64,000 nt of DNA from Bacteroidota bacterium (GCA_013288345.1 JABDCA010000001.1:141532-205531); one strand, 5' to 3'; positions 33,921 through 43,191 are shown, numbered from the stretch's first letter. Translations and numbers: made by a program. Notes: generated by a model not told the origin, from the sequence alone.

Positions 33921-34008
33921 CAATACATGCATATTGCAATGGTTTGTTTAATAGTTACAAAAATCACAGTTTAAATCCTTCTATCCACGCTCAATACATC
34001 ATGTATTG
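33921..34008. promoter_or_regulatory. Two operator-like palindromes upstream of the AraC gene
   Basis: CAATACATGCATATTG (33921-33936) and CAATACATCATGTATTG (33992-34008) share CAATACAT and a TATTG or GTATTG right arm, 71 bp apart. The second is a perfect 8-bp inverted repeat around one base. The first lies just upstream of the -7 element. They are likely regulator sites; the regulator identity is inferred from position. Confidence 0.5.
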
Positions 34009-34030
34009 GTGATTATCAGAAGGTATAAGC

Positions 34031-35467
34031 TCAGTGCTTAGCTATAGGCGTAAGGCCCATTTCTTTGCCTTTTTCAATCATGTAGTTAAAGGCTTCTTCG
34101 CGCTTGTTAGGTATAATGCCTTCCAACACTGCCTCACGTATGGCATCTTTAATAAGGCCAACCTTTAGTGAAGGGCCAATGCCAAAATATTCCATTATAT
34201 CTTGCCCGGTAACAGGTGGTTGCCAGTTGCGCAAATTATCTTTCTCTTCTACCTCTTTTAGTTTTTGCCTTACCAGTTGAAAATTTTTGAGGTAGCGTTT
34301 TTGTTTCCCAAAGTCTTTAGTTGTAATATCCGCTTCGCATAGTAACATCAGGTCATCAATATCATTGCCGGCATCGGCCAAAAGCCTGCGTACTGCCGAA
34401 TCGGTAACGGTCTCTTGTGCTAATACAATTGGCCTTAAATGCAGCAAAACCATTTTCTGCACATATTTCATTTTTTCATTTTGCGGCAACTTCAAGTCTG
34501 CAAATATGCCTGGTACCATGCGCGCACCTTTATCTTCGTGCCCATGAAAGGTCCAGCCTACTTTAGAATCGAAACGCTTGGTGGGTGGCTTTGCAATATC
34601 GTGAAGCACGGCTGACCAACGCAACCACAGATCTTTTGTACGCAGCGAAAGGTTATCCAATACCTGCAAGGTATGGTAGAAATTATCTTTATGGCCCATA
34701 CCGTTCACTATCTCTACCCCATGCAGAACAACCATTTGAGGGAAGATACGATGAAGTAAGCCGCTATCGAAAAGCAACTCAAACCCAATAGAAGGAATAT
34801 CGGCTAGTATTATTTTATTCAGCTCTTCAGCAATTCGTTCCTTCGATATTATCCCGATCCTGTCTTTGTTCCTGCCGATAGATGCGAAAGATTCAGCTTC
34901 TATTGTAAAATCTAACTGGGCAGCAAAACGTATAGCACGCATCATCCGCAGCGGGTCATCACTATATGTTAAATCGGGAGCAAGAGGAGTGCGTATTATC
35001 CTGTCTTCAATATCTTTTACACCGTTGAAAGGGTCTAACAATACACCGTAATTTTTTTTATTCAAACCGATCGCAAGTGCGTTAATGGTAAAATCTCTGC
35101 GCTTCTGATCATCTTCAAGCGTACCATCTTCCACCACAGGCTTGCGCGATTCGCGGTTATATGATTCCTTTCTTGCTCCTACAAATTCAATATCATAATC
35201 ATCGTAAACAATTTGGGCTGTGCCAAATGTTTTATACACGTTCACTTTCTTATCACCCAGGCGGGCAGCAACCTTCAAGGCCATATCTATACCTTTACCT
35301 ACTACTACAATATCAATGTCCTTACTGGGGCGGTAAAGTATAGCATCACGCACAAAGCCTCCTACCACATAAGCCTCCATGCCCATTTCATCTGCCACTT
35401 CCGAAACGACCTTAAACACAGGGTGCGAAAGCGCTTCTATCATTGGTATATTTTGTTCCGTGCTCAC
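34031..35467 (-). CDS. cca: CCA tRNA nucleotidyltransferase / poly(A) polymerase family, with HD domain
   Basis: A 478-residue enzyme that builds or repairs the CCA end of tRNAs. The class II head has YVVGGFVRDAIL (residues about 33-44) and the catalytic DID at 50-52. RRDFTINALA and DPLRMMRAIRFAAQL are the later nucleotidyltransferase motifs. An HD phosphohydrolase domain follows (DNFYHTLQVLDNL, LHDIAKPPTKRF). It begins with GTG overlapping the tsaC-type stop by 4 bp, ending a four-gene coupled series. CCA- versus poly(A)-adding specificity cannot be proven from sequence; CCA addition is the usual assignment here. Confidence 0.92.
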   Translation of the reverse strand: MSTEQNIPMIEALSHPVFKVVSEVADEMGMEAYVVGGFVRDAILYRPSKDIDIVVVGKGIDMALKVAARLGDKKVNVYKTFGTAQIVYDDYDIEFVGARKESYNRESRKPVVEDGTLEDDQKRRDFTINALAIGLNKKNYGVLLDPFNGVKDIEDRIIRTPLAPDLTYSDDPLRMMRAIRFAAQLDFTIEAESFASIGRNKDRIGIISKERIAEELNKIILADIPSIGFELLFDSGLLHRIFPQMVVLHGVEIVNGMGHKDNFYHTLQVLDNLSLRTKDLWLRWSAVLHDIAKPPTKRFDSKVGWTFHGHEDKGARMVPGIFADLKLPQNEKMKYVQKMVLLHLRPIVLAQETVTDSAVRRLLADAGNDIDDLMLLCEADITTKDFGKQKRYLKNFQLVRQKLKEVEEKDNLRNWQPPVTGQDIMEYFGIGPSLKVGLIKDAIREAVLEGIIPNKREEAFNYMIEKGKEMGLTPIAKH

Positions 35468-36024
35468 TTTCTTATTATCTCAATTGTTCCGTCCATACCA
35501 ATTTTGATTATGCTCGAAGGGGTAACTTTCTTTGTTTCATGCTGCCTCAAATTTACCACATAATCTACACTACTTTTTATCGTATCACTTATTGCATCAA
35601 AGTTTTCAGGTGCAGGTTCTCCGCTAATATTTGCCGATGTAGATACCAGTGGTTTACGTATGGTATTGAATAGCATTCTGCAAAACTCATCTTTAACCAC
35701 CCTTATGCCAATACTTCCGTCTTCCGCAACCAGTAAACGGGAAATACCCCTCGCTTTAGGATAAATAATTGTAAGAGGGTTCTCTGCGTATTCTACCAAA
35801 TCCTTTGCCACTTCAGGAGTTTCAGCGTAAAAACCAACCTGGTCGGGGTAGGCCACTAAAATTATCATGCTTTTAGATGAAGGCCTTTGCTTGATACTAA
35901 ATATTTTCTGAACAGCCTCTTCGTTGGTTGCATCGCATCCTATACCCCAAATAGTATCTGTAGGGTATAAAATAGTTCCTCCGTTACGTAGTATAGCAGC
36001 ACACTTTTTTACTTCTTCAATCAT
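35464..36024 (-). CDS. Threonylcarbamoyl-AMP synthase (Sua5/YciO/YrdC)
   Basis: A 186-residue protein for the first step of t6A synthesis at tRNA position 37, making threonylcarbamoyl-AMP from threonine, bicarbonate and ATP. The start (GGTILYPTDTIWGIGCDATN) and the K-R-x-x-x-K-S segment (IKQRPSSKSMIILV) are the YrdC nucleotide-binding features. It is the short TsaC-like form without the Sua5 C-terminal domain. It overlaps its neighbours by 4 bp on both sides, linking two tRNA-maturation genes with the upstream membrane/TPR genes. Confidence 0.9.
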   Translation of the reverse strand: MIEEVKKCAAILRNGGTILYPTDTIWGIGCDATNEEAVQKIFSIKQRPSSKSMIILVAYPDQVGFYAETPEVAKDLVEYAENPLTIIYPKARGISRLLVAEDGSIGIRVVKDEFCRMLFNTIRKPLVSTSANISGEPAPENFDAISDTIKSSVDYVVNLRQHETKKVTPSSIIKIGMDGTIEIIRK

Positions 36025-38333
36025 TTGGTAGCCGTAGGATGATCGATTTGCTGCTTGAGGTAGTTTATGTACTGATCTTTAACATCGAACTTAGCGTTAC
36101 GCGCCTGTAATGCATTATCCAGTGCATTCTTGTAGTCTTTTAGTTTTTCGTAAGTAACAGCGAGGTCAAATAAACACTGTCCGTTAGTAGGGTCGAGTTT
36201 ATGGTAGTAGTTTAAATCGGCTAACGCATTTTTATAGTCGCCCATATCCCACTCTGCTGCACCACGGTCAAGGTAAGTAACCTGCCTGTCAGGGTTTATT
36301 TTAATAAGGCTCGAAAAATCAGCAACCGCTTTTGCATACATGCCCGCATATAAATAGGTACTTGCCCTGTTCTCCAACAGTTTTTCAGAGAGTGGTTGTA
36401 AACTTCCGGCATAATCATAATCTATCAATGCCTTATCGTATCTCTTCATCATCGAATAGGTAATAGCCCTGTCGAGGTGAGCATCAAAATTGGTACTATC
36501 CATTTTCAATGCCATGTTATACGAAATAAGAGAACTGTCGAATTGCTTTCTGAGTCCGTAAATATTTGCAATGTTGCTGTATGTGCCTGCATCAGCCAAA
36601 TGTATCTTCACCAATGTTACATAGTTTGTATAAGCACTATCGTAATACGCAAAATTGGTCGGGCCCAAATCAGCATAATAGTTGCCAAGGTTCTTATAAG
36701 CGGTTTGCACCCGGAATGGATATTTTTTAATTACATCTTCCCACAAAGTCTTGGTATTGTGCCAAACTCTGGTTCGGTCGTAACAGATGTATGCCAGCAT
36801 TATGGTAAAACCAAGCATAAGTCCTTGCATAGGGATTTTGTATACTGGCAATTTTTCAATAAACAATCCGGCAAAGTAAACCACCAGAAAGAAAATACCG
36901 AAATAAGCCACATACGAATACCTATCGGCCATTATAGCGGGACCTGAAGACACAAACTGCAGTACAAATAATACGTTGAACAAAAAGAAGCCAAGGCCGA
37001 AAATAACAATGCGCAAATATTTTTCTCCTGCACGGTATGCTATATAAATTGGTACTGCCAAAATTGCAAGAGCCACGACAGGGCCAATATAAAAGTAGAA
37101 TGGCATGAAACCATCTGTATCAGTATTCGGGTAAGGATAGTAGGAACATAAATGCAATGGTACAAATGCCTTGGCCACATACATACAAAAGCCATATGCA
37201 GCAAACATAAGCCGCTGAAGGATTGTAAATGCACCGAATGAAGCCACAGCGCCGCTGGCCTTTTGCGCATGCCATGCCCATATACCACTTGTCAGAGATA
37301 TAAAGAAGAATGGAAATTTCTCTAATATCATATTAGATAATTCCTGTTCCTTAAGCCAATTCATAACGTACTTCCACAAAACAAATAATCCGCCAAAAAT
37401 TACGACCAACAGCAAAATGGGAGTAATATGGCTTATTTTCAAATGAACTAAAATTGCATCAATTGAAATATTTACTAAAAGATTTGCTTTAATTACTACC
37501 CATATAATCAAAACAGATATTATTACAATTGAACCAAAAGCAATCATGTCTTTTATTAAACCCTTCTTTTCTATGTCTCGCTTTAATAAAACATCTATTG
37601 CATAAAGAGAAAATGGAAATACTACCGCAAGTGGCTTTGATGCTAAAGAGCATAAATAGAATATGAAAACAAGAAATAATCTTAAATTATTTTTTTGAAG
37701 TTTTATATAAGCAATCATTCCTAAGAAGTAAAACATAGCGTACAGTACATCTTTACGCTCTGCCAGCCACGATACAGATTCTACGTGCATAGGATGCACA
37801 CCAAAAAATAAGGCGCCTAATGCAGCCAACCATAGCTTGCCTTTAATCTCGCCATAGCCTTTTTCCTCCATTGCCTCTAATAGCAATAACACTAAAAAGA
37901 ATACGGTACATGTACCCATTACATGTATAGATACATTGGTTAGGTAATACGCATGCGGATCCATTTTCGATGTGTAGTAGTTCCATGCTATGGTCAGCAT
38001 GGTAATAGGGTGGTAATAGTTATTAGTGATATTGTGGAACAATATCATCTTCAGGTTTTCATTGGTAAGGTTTTTGATATATGGATTTGTTTCCACATAC
38101 AAACCATCGTCCCAATTGGTAAATTGGTTCTTCAACGTATAGCTATAGCAAATGAAAGTGGTAACAATAACTATTAACAACAGAGCCCACTTAAGTATAG
38201 AATCATCCGGCTTACTTATATCATTTAAAACAGGCACAGCATCTTTTGCCTTAGAATTCTGGGTGCGCTGTTGAGGAGCCTGCACAGTAGGTTTAGGTTG
38301 CTGTAGTCTGTATTTATTACTCTTCTTGCTCAT
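36021..38333 (-). CDS. TMTC-like polytopic membrane protein with C-terminal TPR domain (copy 2)
   Basis: A 770-residue protein. About 11-13 membrane helices are followed by a TPR domain from about residue 540 to the end. Motifs NQFTNWDDGLYVE and GVHPMHVESVSWLAERKDVL match the GT-C-like membrane part of TMTC proteins, whose eukaryotic members are O-mannosyltransferases of cadherins; bacterial homologues are common but little studied. A lumenal glycosyltransferase role is inferred. It overlaps both neighbours by 4 bp (ATGA). An Asn/Lys-rich, TPR-less segment precedes the first helix (residues 1-45). The paralogue lies directly upstream. Confidence 0.8.
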   Translation of the reverse strand: MSKKSNKYRLQQPKPTVQAPQQRTQNSKAKDAVPVLNDISKPDDSILKWALLLIVIVTTFICYSYTLKNQFTNWDDGLYVETNPYIKNLTNENLKMILFHNITNNYYHPITMLTIAWNYYTSKMDPHAYYLTNVSIHVMGTCTVFFLVLLLLEAMEEKGYGEIKGKLWLAALGALFFGVHPMHVESVSWLAERKDVLYAMFYFLGMIAYIKLQKNNLRLFLVFIFYLCSLASKPLAVVFPFSLYAIDVLLKRDIEKKGLIKDMIAFGSIVIISVLIIWVVIKANLLVNISIDAILVHLKISHITPILLLVVIFGGLFVLWKYVMNWLKEQELSNMILEKFPFFFISLTSGIWAWHAQKASGAVASFGAFTILQRLMFAAYGFCMYVAKAFVPLHLCSYYPYPNTDTDGFMPFYFYIGPVVALAILAVPIYIAYRAGEKYLRIVIFGLGFFLFNVLFVLQFVSSGPAIMADRYSYVAYFGIFFLVVYFAGLFIEKLPVYKIPMQGLMLGFTIMLAYICYDRTRVWHNTKTLWEDVIKKYPFRVQTAYKNLGNYYADLGPTNFAYYDSAYTNYVTLVKIHLADAGTYSNIANIYGLRKQFDSSLISYNMALKMDSTNFDAHLDRAITYSMMKRYDKALIDYDYAGSLQPLSEKLLENRASTYLYAGMYAKAVADFSSLIKINPDRQVTYLDRGAAEWDMGDYKNALADLNYYHKLDPTNGQCLFDLAVTYEKLKDYKNALDNALQARNAKFDVKDQYINYLKQQIDHPTATK

Positions 38334-40339
38334 TTTCCTGCACTTGCAATATGTTTTTGCAAGTCATTAATATAATCGTCGTTTACCTGTAGTCCCAATT
38401 TTCTGGCTGTCATTGCATCTTGCAAAGCAGCTTGATAATTACCTGTTTCTTGATATGCTTGCGAACGGTAAATATACACGTTATTAGAAGTGGTGTTTAA
38501 CTGTATCGACATATCTAAATCGGCAATAGCTTCTTTGTATTTCTTCATTTTTAAATACGTACGGCCCCTGCTAAAATAAGCATCAGCATATTCCGGGTCG
38601 AGCTTAATAGCCATTGAATAATCATCGAAAGCAGAATCTATTTTACCCTTCATATCATACAAATTGCCCCTGTTGCAATACAATGATGCCTCACCCGCTT
38701 TTTTCGAAACCACAAATGAAAAGTCTTTGAGCGCTTTATCGTATTCGCTTACAAAGCAGTAAGCAATACCTCTATTCATATAGGCTTCGGTATAGTTATT
38801 ATCGAAAGCTATAGCGGAATCACAATCGGCAATTGCCTGTTTATAATTACCCATTACTCTGAAAATATCGGAGCGGTTCGTTAATGCCTCCGGAAATTGA
38901 GCCTTCAGATGAATGGCCTCATTGAAATTTACCAAAGCGGTATCTAATATTTTTTTCTTTTGATAAAAGGAACCCAGGTTATTATAAGCAATAGGCACTC
39001 GTTTATATTGTTGTATAACATTGGTCCAAAGTGTTCCGCTATTACTCCATACCTTATTCCGTTCGTATGTCCCGTATGCAAGATACCCGCCATAGCATAT
39101 CATTAAAACGATTAATGGGTATCTATACGTCGCATATTTTTTATTCTCTAATACATCAACTGCGCTTTTTCCGGCAATAAAAAACAGGCCAATTGAACAG
39201 AGGTACGAATACCGTTCTGCCATCATAGCCCCACCCACAGGTAATAATTGCAAAAGCAAAAATATATTGGCAACATAAAAGCCTGTGCCAAATACAATGG
39301 TTTTATTTTTATAATACCATGCAGCTAAGCCCACTAAGCCTACTGCAACAAGCGGGGCGATATAATAAAGAATAGAATAGGGCTTATCGGGGTATGGGTA
39401 ATAGGCTGAAAGCTCGTGAGGGTAAATAAGTTTTATGGTATAATTCATAAAACTATAGCCGGCAAATAAAATCCGTTCGAATAATGTATTAGCAGGTATG
39501 TCTTTAATAGCGCCTGTTTCCTTTTGGGCCTTTATTGCTATCCAGCCCATTATAATTGCCAGAATAAGAAAAGGAATTTTTTCAATGATTATTTTCCAGT
39601 CGAATTTTTTTTCTGCAACAGGTTCAGTTGCAATACTTCCTGCAATCGATAATCCCCCTACTGGTATTCGGTTCATATAATAATCTATAAACAACAGCAC
39701 TACCGGAAGTGTTACCGCCTGTGCCTTTGAAAGCAATGAAAGGCCGAATAAAAGGAAACTTAAAATAATCCACATTATTTTTCTCGGGCCATCTTTTATA
39801 TAAAACATATAAGCAATGAGCGAAGCCATGTAGAAGAATACATAAAGCACATCTTTGCGCTCTGCTACCCATGCAACCGATTCCACGTGCATTGGGTGAA
39901 TACCGAAAAGTAACGCTACAATAAAAGCCACTAGCGGGTTTTTAGTTAACAGTTGCACAAAAAAGAAAACCAGTGCCACATTACATAAATGAATGATAAT
40001 GCTTGTGGTATGAAAAGTATGCGCATCAAGTTTATCGAAATGAAAATCGATTGCCAGAGAAAGAACAGCAAGCGGGTGGTAGTTACCCATTACTGAAAGA
40101 GTAGAAAAAATGGTTTTTATGTTTTCCCAGGACAAGCTCTTTACAATGTTATTTTCAGTGACATACTGAACATCGTCCCAGTTGGTAAAATCGTTCTTAA
40201 AGGCATTAGTGAAACAAGCCCATGTAATTAATACAGCAATGGTCAGGAAAGTCAAAATGTTTGCCAGTGAATTGGGTTCAGGAGCCGGCAAAGGTTTGGT
40301 TGCAGCCTTTTTTAGAGCTATGTTTTTCTTTTGAGCCAT
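38330..40339 (-). CDS. TMTC-like polytopic membrane protein with C-terminal TPR domain (copy 1)
   Basis: A 669-residue paralogue of the next gene. It shares the N-terminal F-x-N-WDD motif (KNDFTNWDDVQYVTENN) and GIHPMHVESVAWVAERKDVL, about 11-13 membrane helices, and a TPR domain (about 440-669) with units such as YTEAYMNRGIAYCFVSEYDK and YADAYFSRGRTYLKMKKYKE. It is the first gene of a four-gene operon joined by 4-nt overlaps. A TATTTTTG element at 40347-40354 lies only 8 nt before its start. A role in protein or surface-glycan glycosylation is inferred from the family; the acceptor is unknown. Confidence 0.8.
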   Translation of the reverse strand: MAQKKNIALKKAATKPLPAPEPNSLANILTFLTIAVLITWACFTNAFKNDFTNWDDVQYVTENNIVKSLSWENIKTIFSTLSVMGNYHPLAVLSLAIDFHFDKLDAHTFHTTSIIIHLCNVALVFFFVQLLTKNPLVAFIVALLFGIHPMHVESVAWVAERKDVLYVFFYMASLIAYMFYIKDGPRKIMWIILSFLLFGLSLLSKAQAVTLPVVLLFIDYYMNRIPVGGLSIAGSIATEPVAEKKFDWKIIIEKIPFLILAIIMGWIAIKAQKETGAIKDIPANTLFERILFAGYSFMNYTIKLIYPHELSAYYPYPDKPYSILYYIAPLVAVGLVGLAAWYYKNKTIVFGTGFYVANIFLLLQLLPVGGAMMAERYSYLCSIGLFFIAGKSAVDVLENKKYATYRYPLIVLMICYGGYLAYGTYERNKVWSNSGTLWTNVIQQYKRVPIAYNNLGSFYQKKKILDTALVNFNEAIHLKAQFPEALTNRSDIFRVMGNYKQAIADCDSAIAFDNNYTEAYMNRGIAYCFVSEYDKALKDFSFVVSKKAGEASLYCNRGNLYDMKGKIDSAFDDYSMAIKLDPEYADAYFSRGRTYLKMKKYKEAIADLDMSIQLNTTSNNVYIYRSQAYQETGNYQAALQDAMTARKLGLQVNDDYINDLQKHIASAGK

Positions 40340-40346
40340 GCTAAGG

Positions 40347-40354
40347 CAAAAATA
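40347..40354 (-). promoter_or_regulatory. Putative -7 element of the TMTC-tsaC-cca operon
   Basis: Minus-strand TATTTTTG matches TAnnTTTG but is only 8 nt before the start, so a nearly leaderless transcript would result. Confidence 0.35.
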
Positions 40355-40377
40355 ATTATTTCCTGCCCTTTATAACA

Positions 40378-41193
40378 CTATACGGGTACATTAAACTCCC
40401 TTAGTGTTTCGTTGAGTGATGTTTTAGTGTCAGTACTTTCTTTTCTCTTGCCAATAATTAAAGCACAAGGAACTGAATACGTTCCGGCAGGGAACTTTTT
40501 CTCGTAACTACCCGGTATAACTACCGAACGGGGTGGTACAATTCCTCTATATTCAACAGGCTTATCGCCACTTACATCAATAATTTTGGTCGATTGGGTA
40601 AGCACAACGTTAGCGCCAAGCACCGCTTCTTTTTGCACCCTCACACCCTCTACCACAATACAGCGCGAACCCACAAAACAGTTATCCTCTATAATCACGG
40701 GGGCAGCTTGTGGCGGCTCAAGTACCCCACCAATACCTACCCCACCGCTTAAGTGAACATTTTTACCGATCTGGGCGCAGGAACCTACAGTGGCCCAGGT
40801 ATCAATCATAGTACCGCTATCTACATAGGCGCCAATATTTACATACGATGGCATCATTATAACACCCGGTGCAAGATACGAAGCATAGCGGGCAAGGCCA
40901 TGGGGTACGGCGCGTACACCGATAGATTCAAAATTTTTCTTTAATGGTATTTTATCGTAGAATTCAAGATCTCCCGCCTTTATGGTTCCCATTTTTTGGG
41001 TTTGAAAGAAAAGCAGAATGGCTTTTTTTACCCATTCATTTACCTTCCAGCCCTCGCCATCGGGTTGGGCAACACGCAAGATGCCCTTGTCCAGCTTTTC
41101 CATAGTATCTGCCACAGTCTTTCGCACATCATCATTCTTTACCAGGTCGCGGTTAAGCCATGCACTTTCAATAAGTTCAATCTCTTTGCTCAT
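40378..41193 (-). CDS. dapD: 2,3,4,5-tetrahydropyridine-2,6-dicarboxylate N-succinyltransferase
   Basis: A 271-residue lysine and diaminopimelate biosynthesis enzyme that succinylates tetrahydrodipicolinate with succinyl-CoA. The N-terminal helical domain (LIESAWLNRDLVKNDDVRKT) is followed by the left-handed beta-helix, with VNIGAYVDSGTMIDTWATVG and GVLEPPQAAPVIIEDNCFVG, both diagnostic of DapD. Length is standard. It implies meso-diaminopimelate in the peptidoglycan by the succinylase route. A TATATTTG promoter element at 41212-41219 lies upstream. Confidence 0.95.
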   Translation of the reverse strand: MSKEIELIESAWLNRDLVKNDDVRKTVADTMEKLDKGILRVAQPDGEGWKVNEWVKKAILLFFQTQKMGTIKAGDLEFYDKIPLKKNFESIGVRAVPHGLARYASYLAPGVIMMPSYVNIGAYVDSGTMIDTWATVGSCAQIGKNVHLSGGVGIGGVLEPPQAAPVIIEDNCFVGSRCIVVEGVRVQKEAVLGANVVLTQSTKIIDVSGDKPVEYRGIVPPRSVVIPGSYEKKFPAGTYSVPCALIIGKRKESTDTKTSLNETLREFNVPV

Positions 41194-41211
41194 AGGTTAT
41201 GTAATACATAG

Positions 41212-41219
41212 CAAATATA
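41212..41219 (-). promoter_or_regulatory. Putative -7 element of dapD
   Basis: Minus-strand TATATTTG matches TAnnTTTG, 19 nt before the dapD start. Confidence 0.42.
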
Positions 41220-41302
41220 ATTAAATGGTTTTATGCCTCTTACGCCCCAAACGACTAAAGTGACTTTGAATAAACGTTGTGTTTGAAGCTATTCGGCTGT
41301 TC

Positions 41303-41385
41303 GCGTTAGGGATAGTAGCGGTTACCCCGGAGCGCAGCGAGGAGTAATAGCGGATAGCCCGACCCGACGAAGGAGGGGAACGCCC
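41303..41385. repeat. Interspersed repeat, GCGTT...AACGCCC family, uninterrupted copy
   Basis: 83 bp starting GCGTTAGGGATAGTAGCGG and ending GACGAAGGAGGGGAACGCCC, with GGAGCGCAGCGAGGAG in the middle. It matches 12541-12672 except for the 50-bp insert there. It lies in the 282-bp gap between the divergent dapD and ruvX genes, where no gene is seen. Confidence 0.85.
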
Positions 41386-41459
41386 AAATTAGGTTACACT
41401 GTGAAAACCTCACAGAGCTTTGTAGTAAACCTAATATCAAAGGGGGAGTAGTTTAATTT

Positions 41460-41467
41460 TACCTTTG
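41460..41467 (+). promoter_or_regulatory. Putative -7 element of ruvX
   Basis: TACCTTTG matches TAnnTTTG and lies 8 nt before the ATG at 41476. The repeat at 41303-41385 ends 74 bp upstream. Confidence 0.38.
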
Positions 41468-41475
41468 CACGTATT

Positions 41476-41916
41476 ATGAGGGTATTAGCAATAGATTACG
41501 GTACGGTTAGGATTGGTATAGCAGTTACCGACCCGCAGCAAATTATAGCTACAGGGCTTACAACCGTTGCCAATAAAGAAATATTTACTTTTTTAGTCAA
41601 TTATTTACAAAAGGAAAAGGTAGAAAGCTTTGTAATAGGCGAGCCTAAGCACATGGATAACACTCCTTCGCAAAGTGCTGCGGCCATTGAAAAATTCACA
41701 GAGCAACTGGCAGCTAAATTCCCCGGCATGCCCATTTACAGGGTTGATGAACGGCTTACCTCACGTATGGCCTTTCAGACTATGATAGACGGAGGACTGA
41801 AGAAAAAAGACAGGCAAAATAAAGGCACTGTAGATATGGTTAGCGCGGCACTCATACTGCAATCTTTTATGGAAATGAAGAAAGAAGGCAGATTACCCCC
41901 CGATATTTCAGCGTAA
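41476..41916 (+). CDS. ruvX: RuvX/YqgF-family Holliday junction resolvase-like nuclease
   Basis: A 146-residue RNase H-fold protein. The N-terminal LAIDYGTVRIGIAVTDP carries the first catalytic Asp, IGEPKHMDN the second acidic segment, and VDERLTSRMA the third Glu-Arg motif. Members of the YqgF family process the 16S rRNA 5' end in E. coli and are annotated as pre-16S rRNA nuclease or resolvase. It starts a short run of plus-strand genes with peptide deformylase and a TPR lipoprotein. Confidence 0.92.
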   Translation: MRVLAIDYGTVRIGIAVTDPQQIIATGLTTVANKEIFTFLVNYLQKEKVESFVIGEPKHMDNTPSQSAAAIEKFTEQLAAKFPGMPIYRVDERLTSRMAFQTMIDGGLKKKDRQNKGTVDMVSAALILQSFMEMKKEGRLPPDISA

Positions 41917-41952
41917 CTCTTAATTTTGTAGGCTTCACTGATATTATTACCT

Positions 41953-42531
41953 ATGGTTTTACCAATTGTTGCATACGGAGATGCGGTTTTGAAAAAGAAA
42001 GCTCAGGAAATTTCTGCCGGTTACCCTGACCTGGATAAGGTCCTTCAAAACATGTTCGACACTATGCACAATGCTAAAGGTGTTGGACTTGCTGCACCAC
42101 AGGTAGGCCTTTCTATACGTATATTTATTGTAGATGCTTCGCCTTATGCCGAAGATCAGGAAGATGAAAAAAAGCAAAAGGAGTTGGCTAATTTCAGAAA
42201 GATATTTATCAACCCTGTTATATTAAATGAAAATGGCCAGCCCTGGAAATTTAATGAAGGCTGCCTGAGCATACCAACCATTAGGGAAGATGTGGAGAGG
42301 ATGCCAAATATCCGCATAAAATACCTCGATGAAAACTTTAAGTCGCATGATGAAAAGTATGATGGAGTAAGAGCTAGGATCATACAACACGAATACGACC
42401 ATGTGGAAGGTATTTTGTTTGTAGATAAAATAAACCCGTTGAGAAAAAGGTTATTAAAAAGAAAGCTCACCGATTTATCTAAAGGATACGTTGATGTAGC
42501 GTACCGAATGAAATTTCCATTAAAAAAATAA
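41953..42531 (+). CDS. def: Peptide deformylase
   Basis: A 192-residue metalloenzyme that removes the N-formyl group from new proteins. The three motifs are intact: GVGLAAPQVG (about 41-50), EGCLSIP with the metal-binding Cys, and QHEYDHVEG with the two metal-binding His and the catalytic Glu. A Lys/Glu-rich insert (QEDEKKQKELANFRK) sits between the first two. The gene lies 36 bp after ruvX and 2 bp before a TPR lipoprotein gene. Confidence 0.96.
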   Translation: MVLPIVAYGDAVLKKKAQEISAGYPDLDKVLQNMFDTMHNAKGVGLAAPQVGLSIRIFIVDASPYAEDQEDEKKQKELANFRKIFINPVILNENGQPWKFNEGCLSIPTIREDVERMPNIRIKYLDENFKSHDEKYDGVRARIIQHEYDHVEGILFVDKINPLRKRLLKRKLTDLSKGYVDVAYRMKFPLKK

Positions 42532-42533
42532 AT

Positions 42534-43130
42534 ATGAAAAAGCTAGTAATGCTTGCAGGCACCTATTGCCTGATAATGTCAGTAATTAGCTGCGGTAATA
42601 AACAGCAAGGCCAAACACAAACCATCAACAATGCTCCTGCTAAAGACACCAGCAAAGCAGGTTTACTGCAAACAGTGAGGGCAGTTGAGGCCAAATTAAA
42701 AACTTCGCCTACACTTGATGCTTATACAGCAAATCTTGCTATAAGCGCTTACCTCGACTATGCAAAGTATTACCCGACTGATACATTATCTGCTGCATTT
42801 TTATTTAACGCAGGTGGCCTTGCATCGAGCACCGCACAGTACCCAAGGGCAATAACATTGTACCAAAACGTAAGTTCAAAATTCCCGCAAAGCAGACTGA
42901 TACCTGAATGCCTATTAGTAGAAGGTTTTATTTACGACAACAACCTGAATGATACTGCCAATGCCCGCAAAAAATATAACGAGTTGGTAGAAAAATACCC
43001 ACACGATAGCCTTGCCATACAGGCAAAACAAGCCATGAAGTTTTTAGGCAAAACGCCCGATGAAATAGGCAAAGAATTTGAAGAGCAGAATAAAACAAAG
43101 CCCAAAGAACATAAAAAGGCAAAAGCCTAA
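42534..43130 (+). CDS. Lipoprotein with TPR-like repeats
   Basis: A 198-residue exported protein. The signal peptide ends in the lipobox-like VISCGNK, so Cys20 is probably acylated. The rest has TPR-like helices (PTDTLSAAFLFNAGGLASST, YPRAITLYQNVSSKFPQSR, ANARKKYNELVEKYPHDSLA) as in YbgF/CpoB- or BamD-type envelope proteins, and a Lys-rich tail. Its start is 2 bp after def, so it is co-transcribed. A precise role is not clear. Confidence 0.8.
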   Translation: MKKLVMLAGTYCLIMSVISCGNKQQGQTQTINNAPAKDTSKAGLLQTVRAVEAKLKTSPTLDAYTANLAISAYLDYAKYYPTDTLSAAFLFNAGGLASSTAQYPRAITLYQNVSSKFPQSRLIPECLLVEGFIYDNNLNDTANARKKYNELVEKYPHDSLAIQAKQAMKFLGKTPDEIGKEFEEQNKTKPKEHKKAKA

Positions 43131-43145
43131 GAAACAAACGAACAT

Positions 43146-43175
43146 AAAAAAACCCGGAATATTCCGGGTTTTTTT
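43146..43175. terminator. Bidirectional intrinsic terminator
   Basis: A perfect 30-bp palindrome with core ACCCGGAAT / ATTCCGGGT flanked by seven A and seven T. It serves the def lipoprotein operon and the convergent collagen-like gene. Confidence 0.9.
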
Positions 43176-43191
43176 ATGACTATTATATTTC

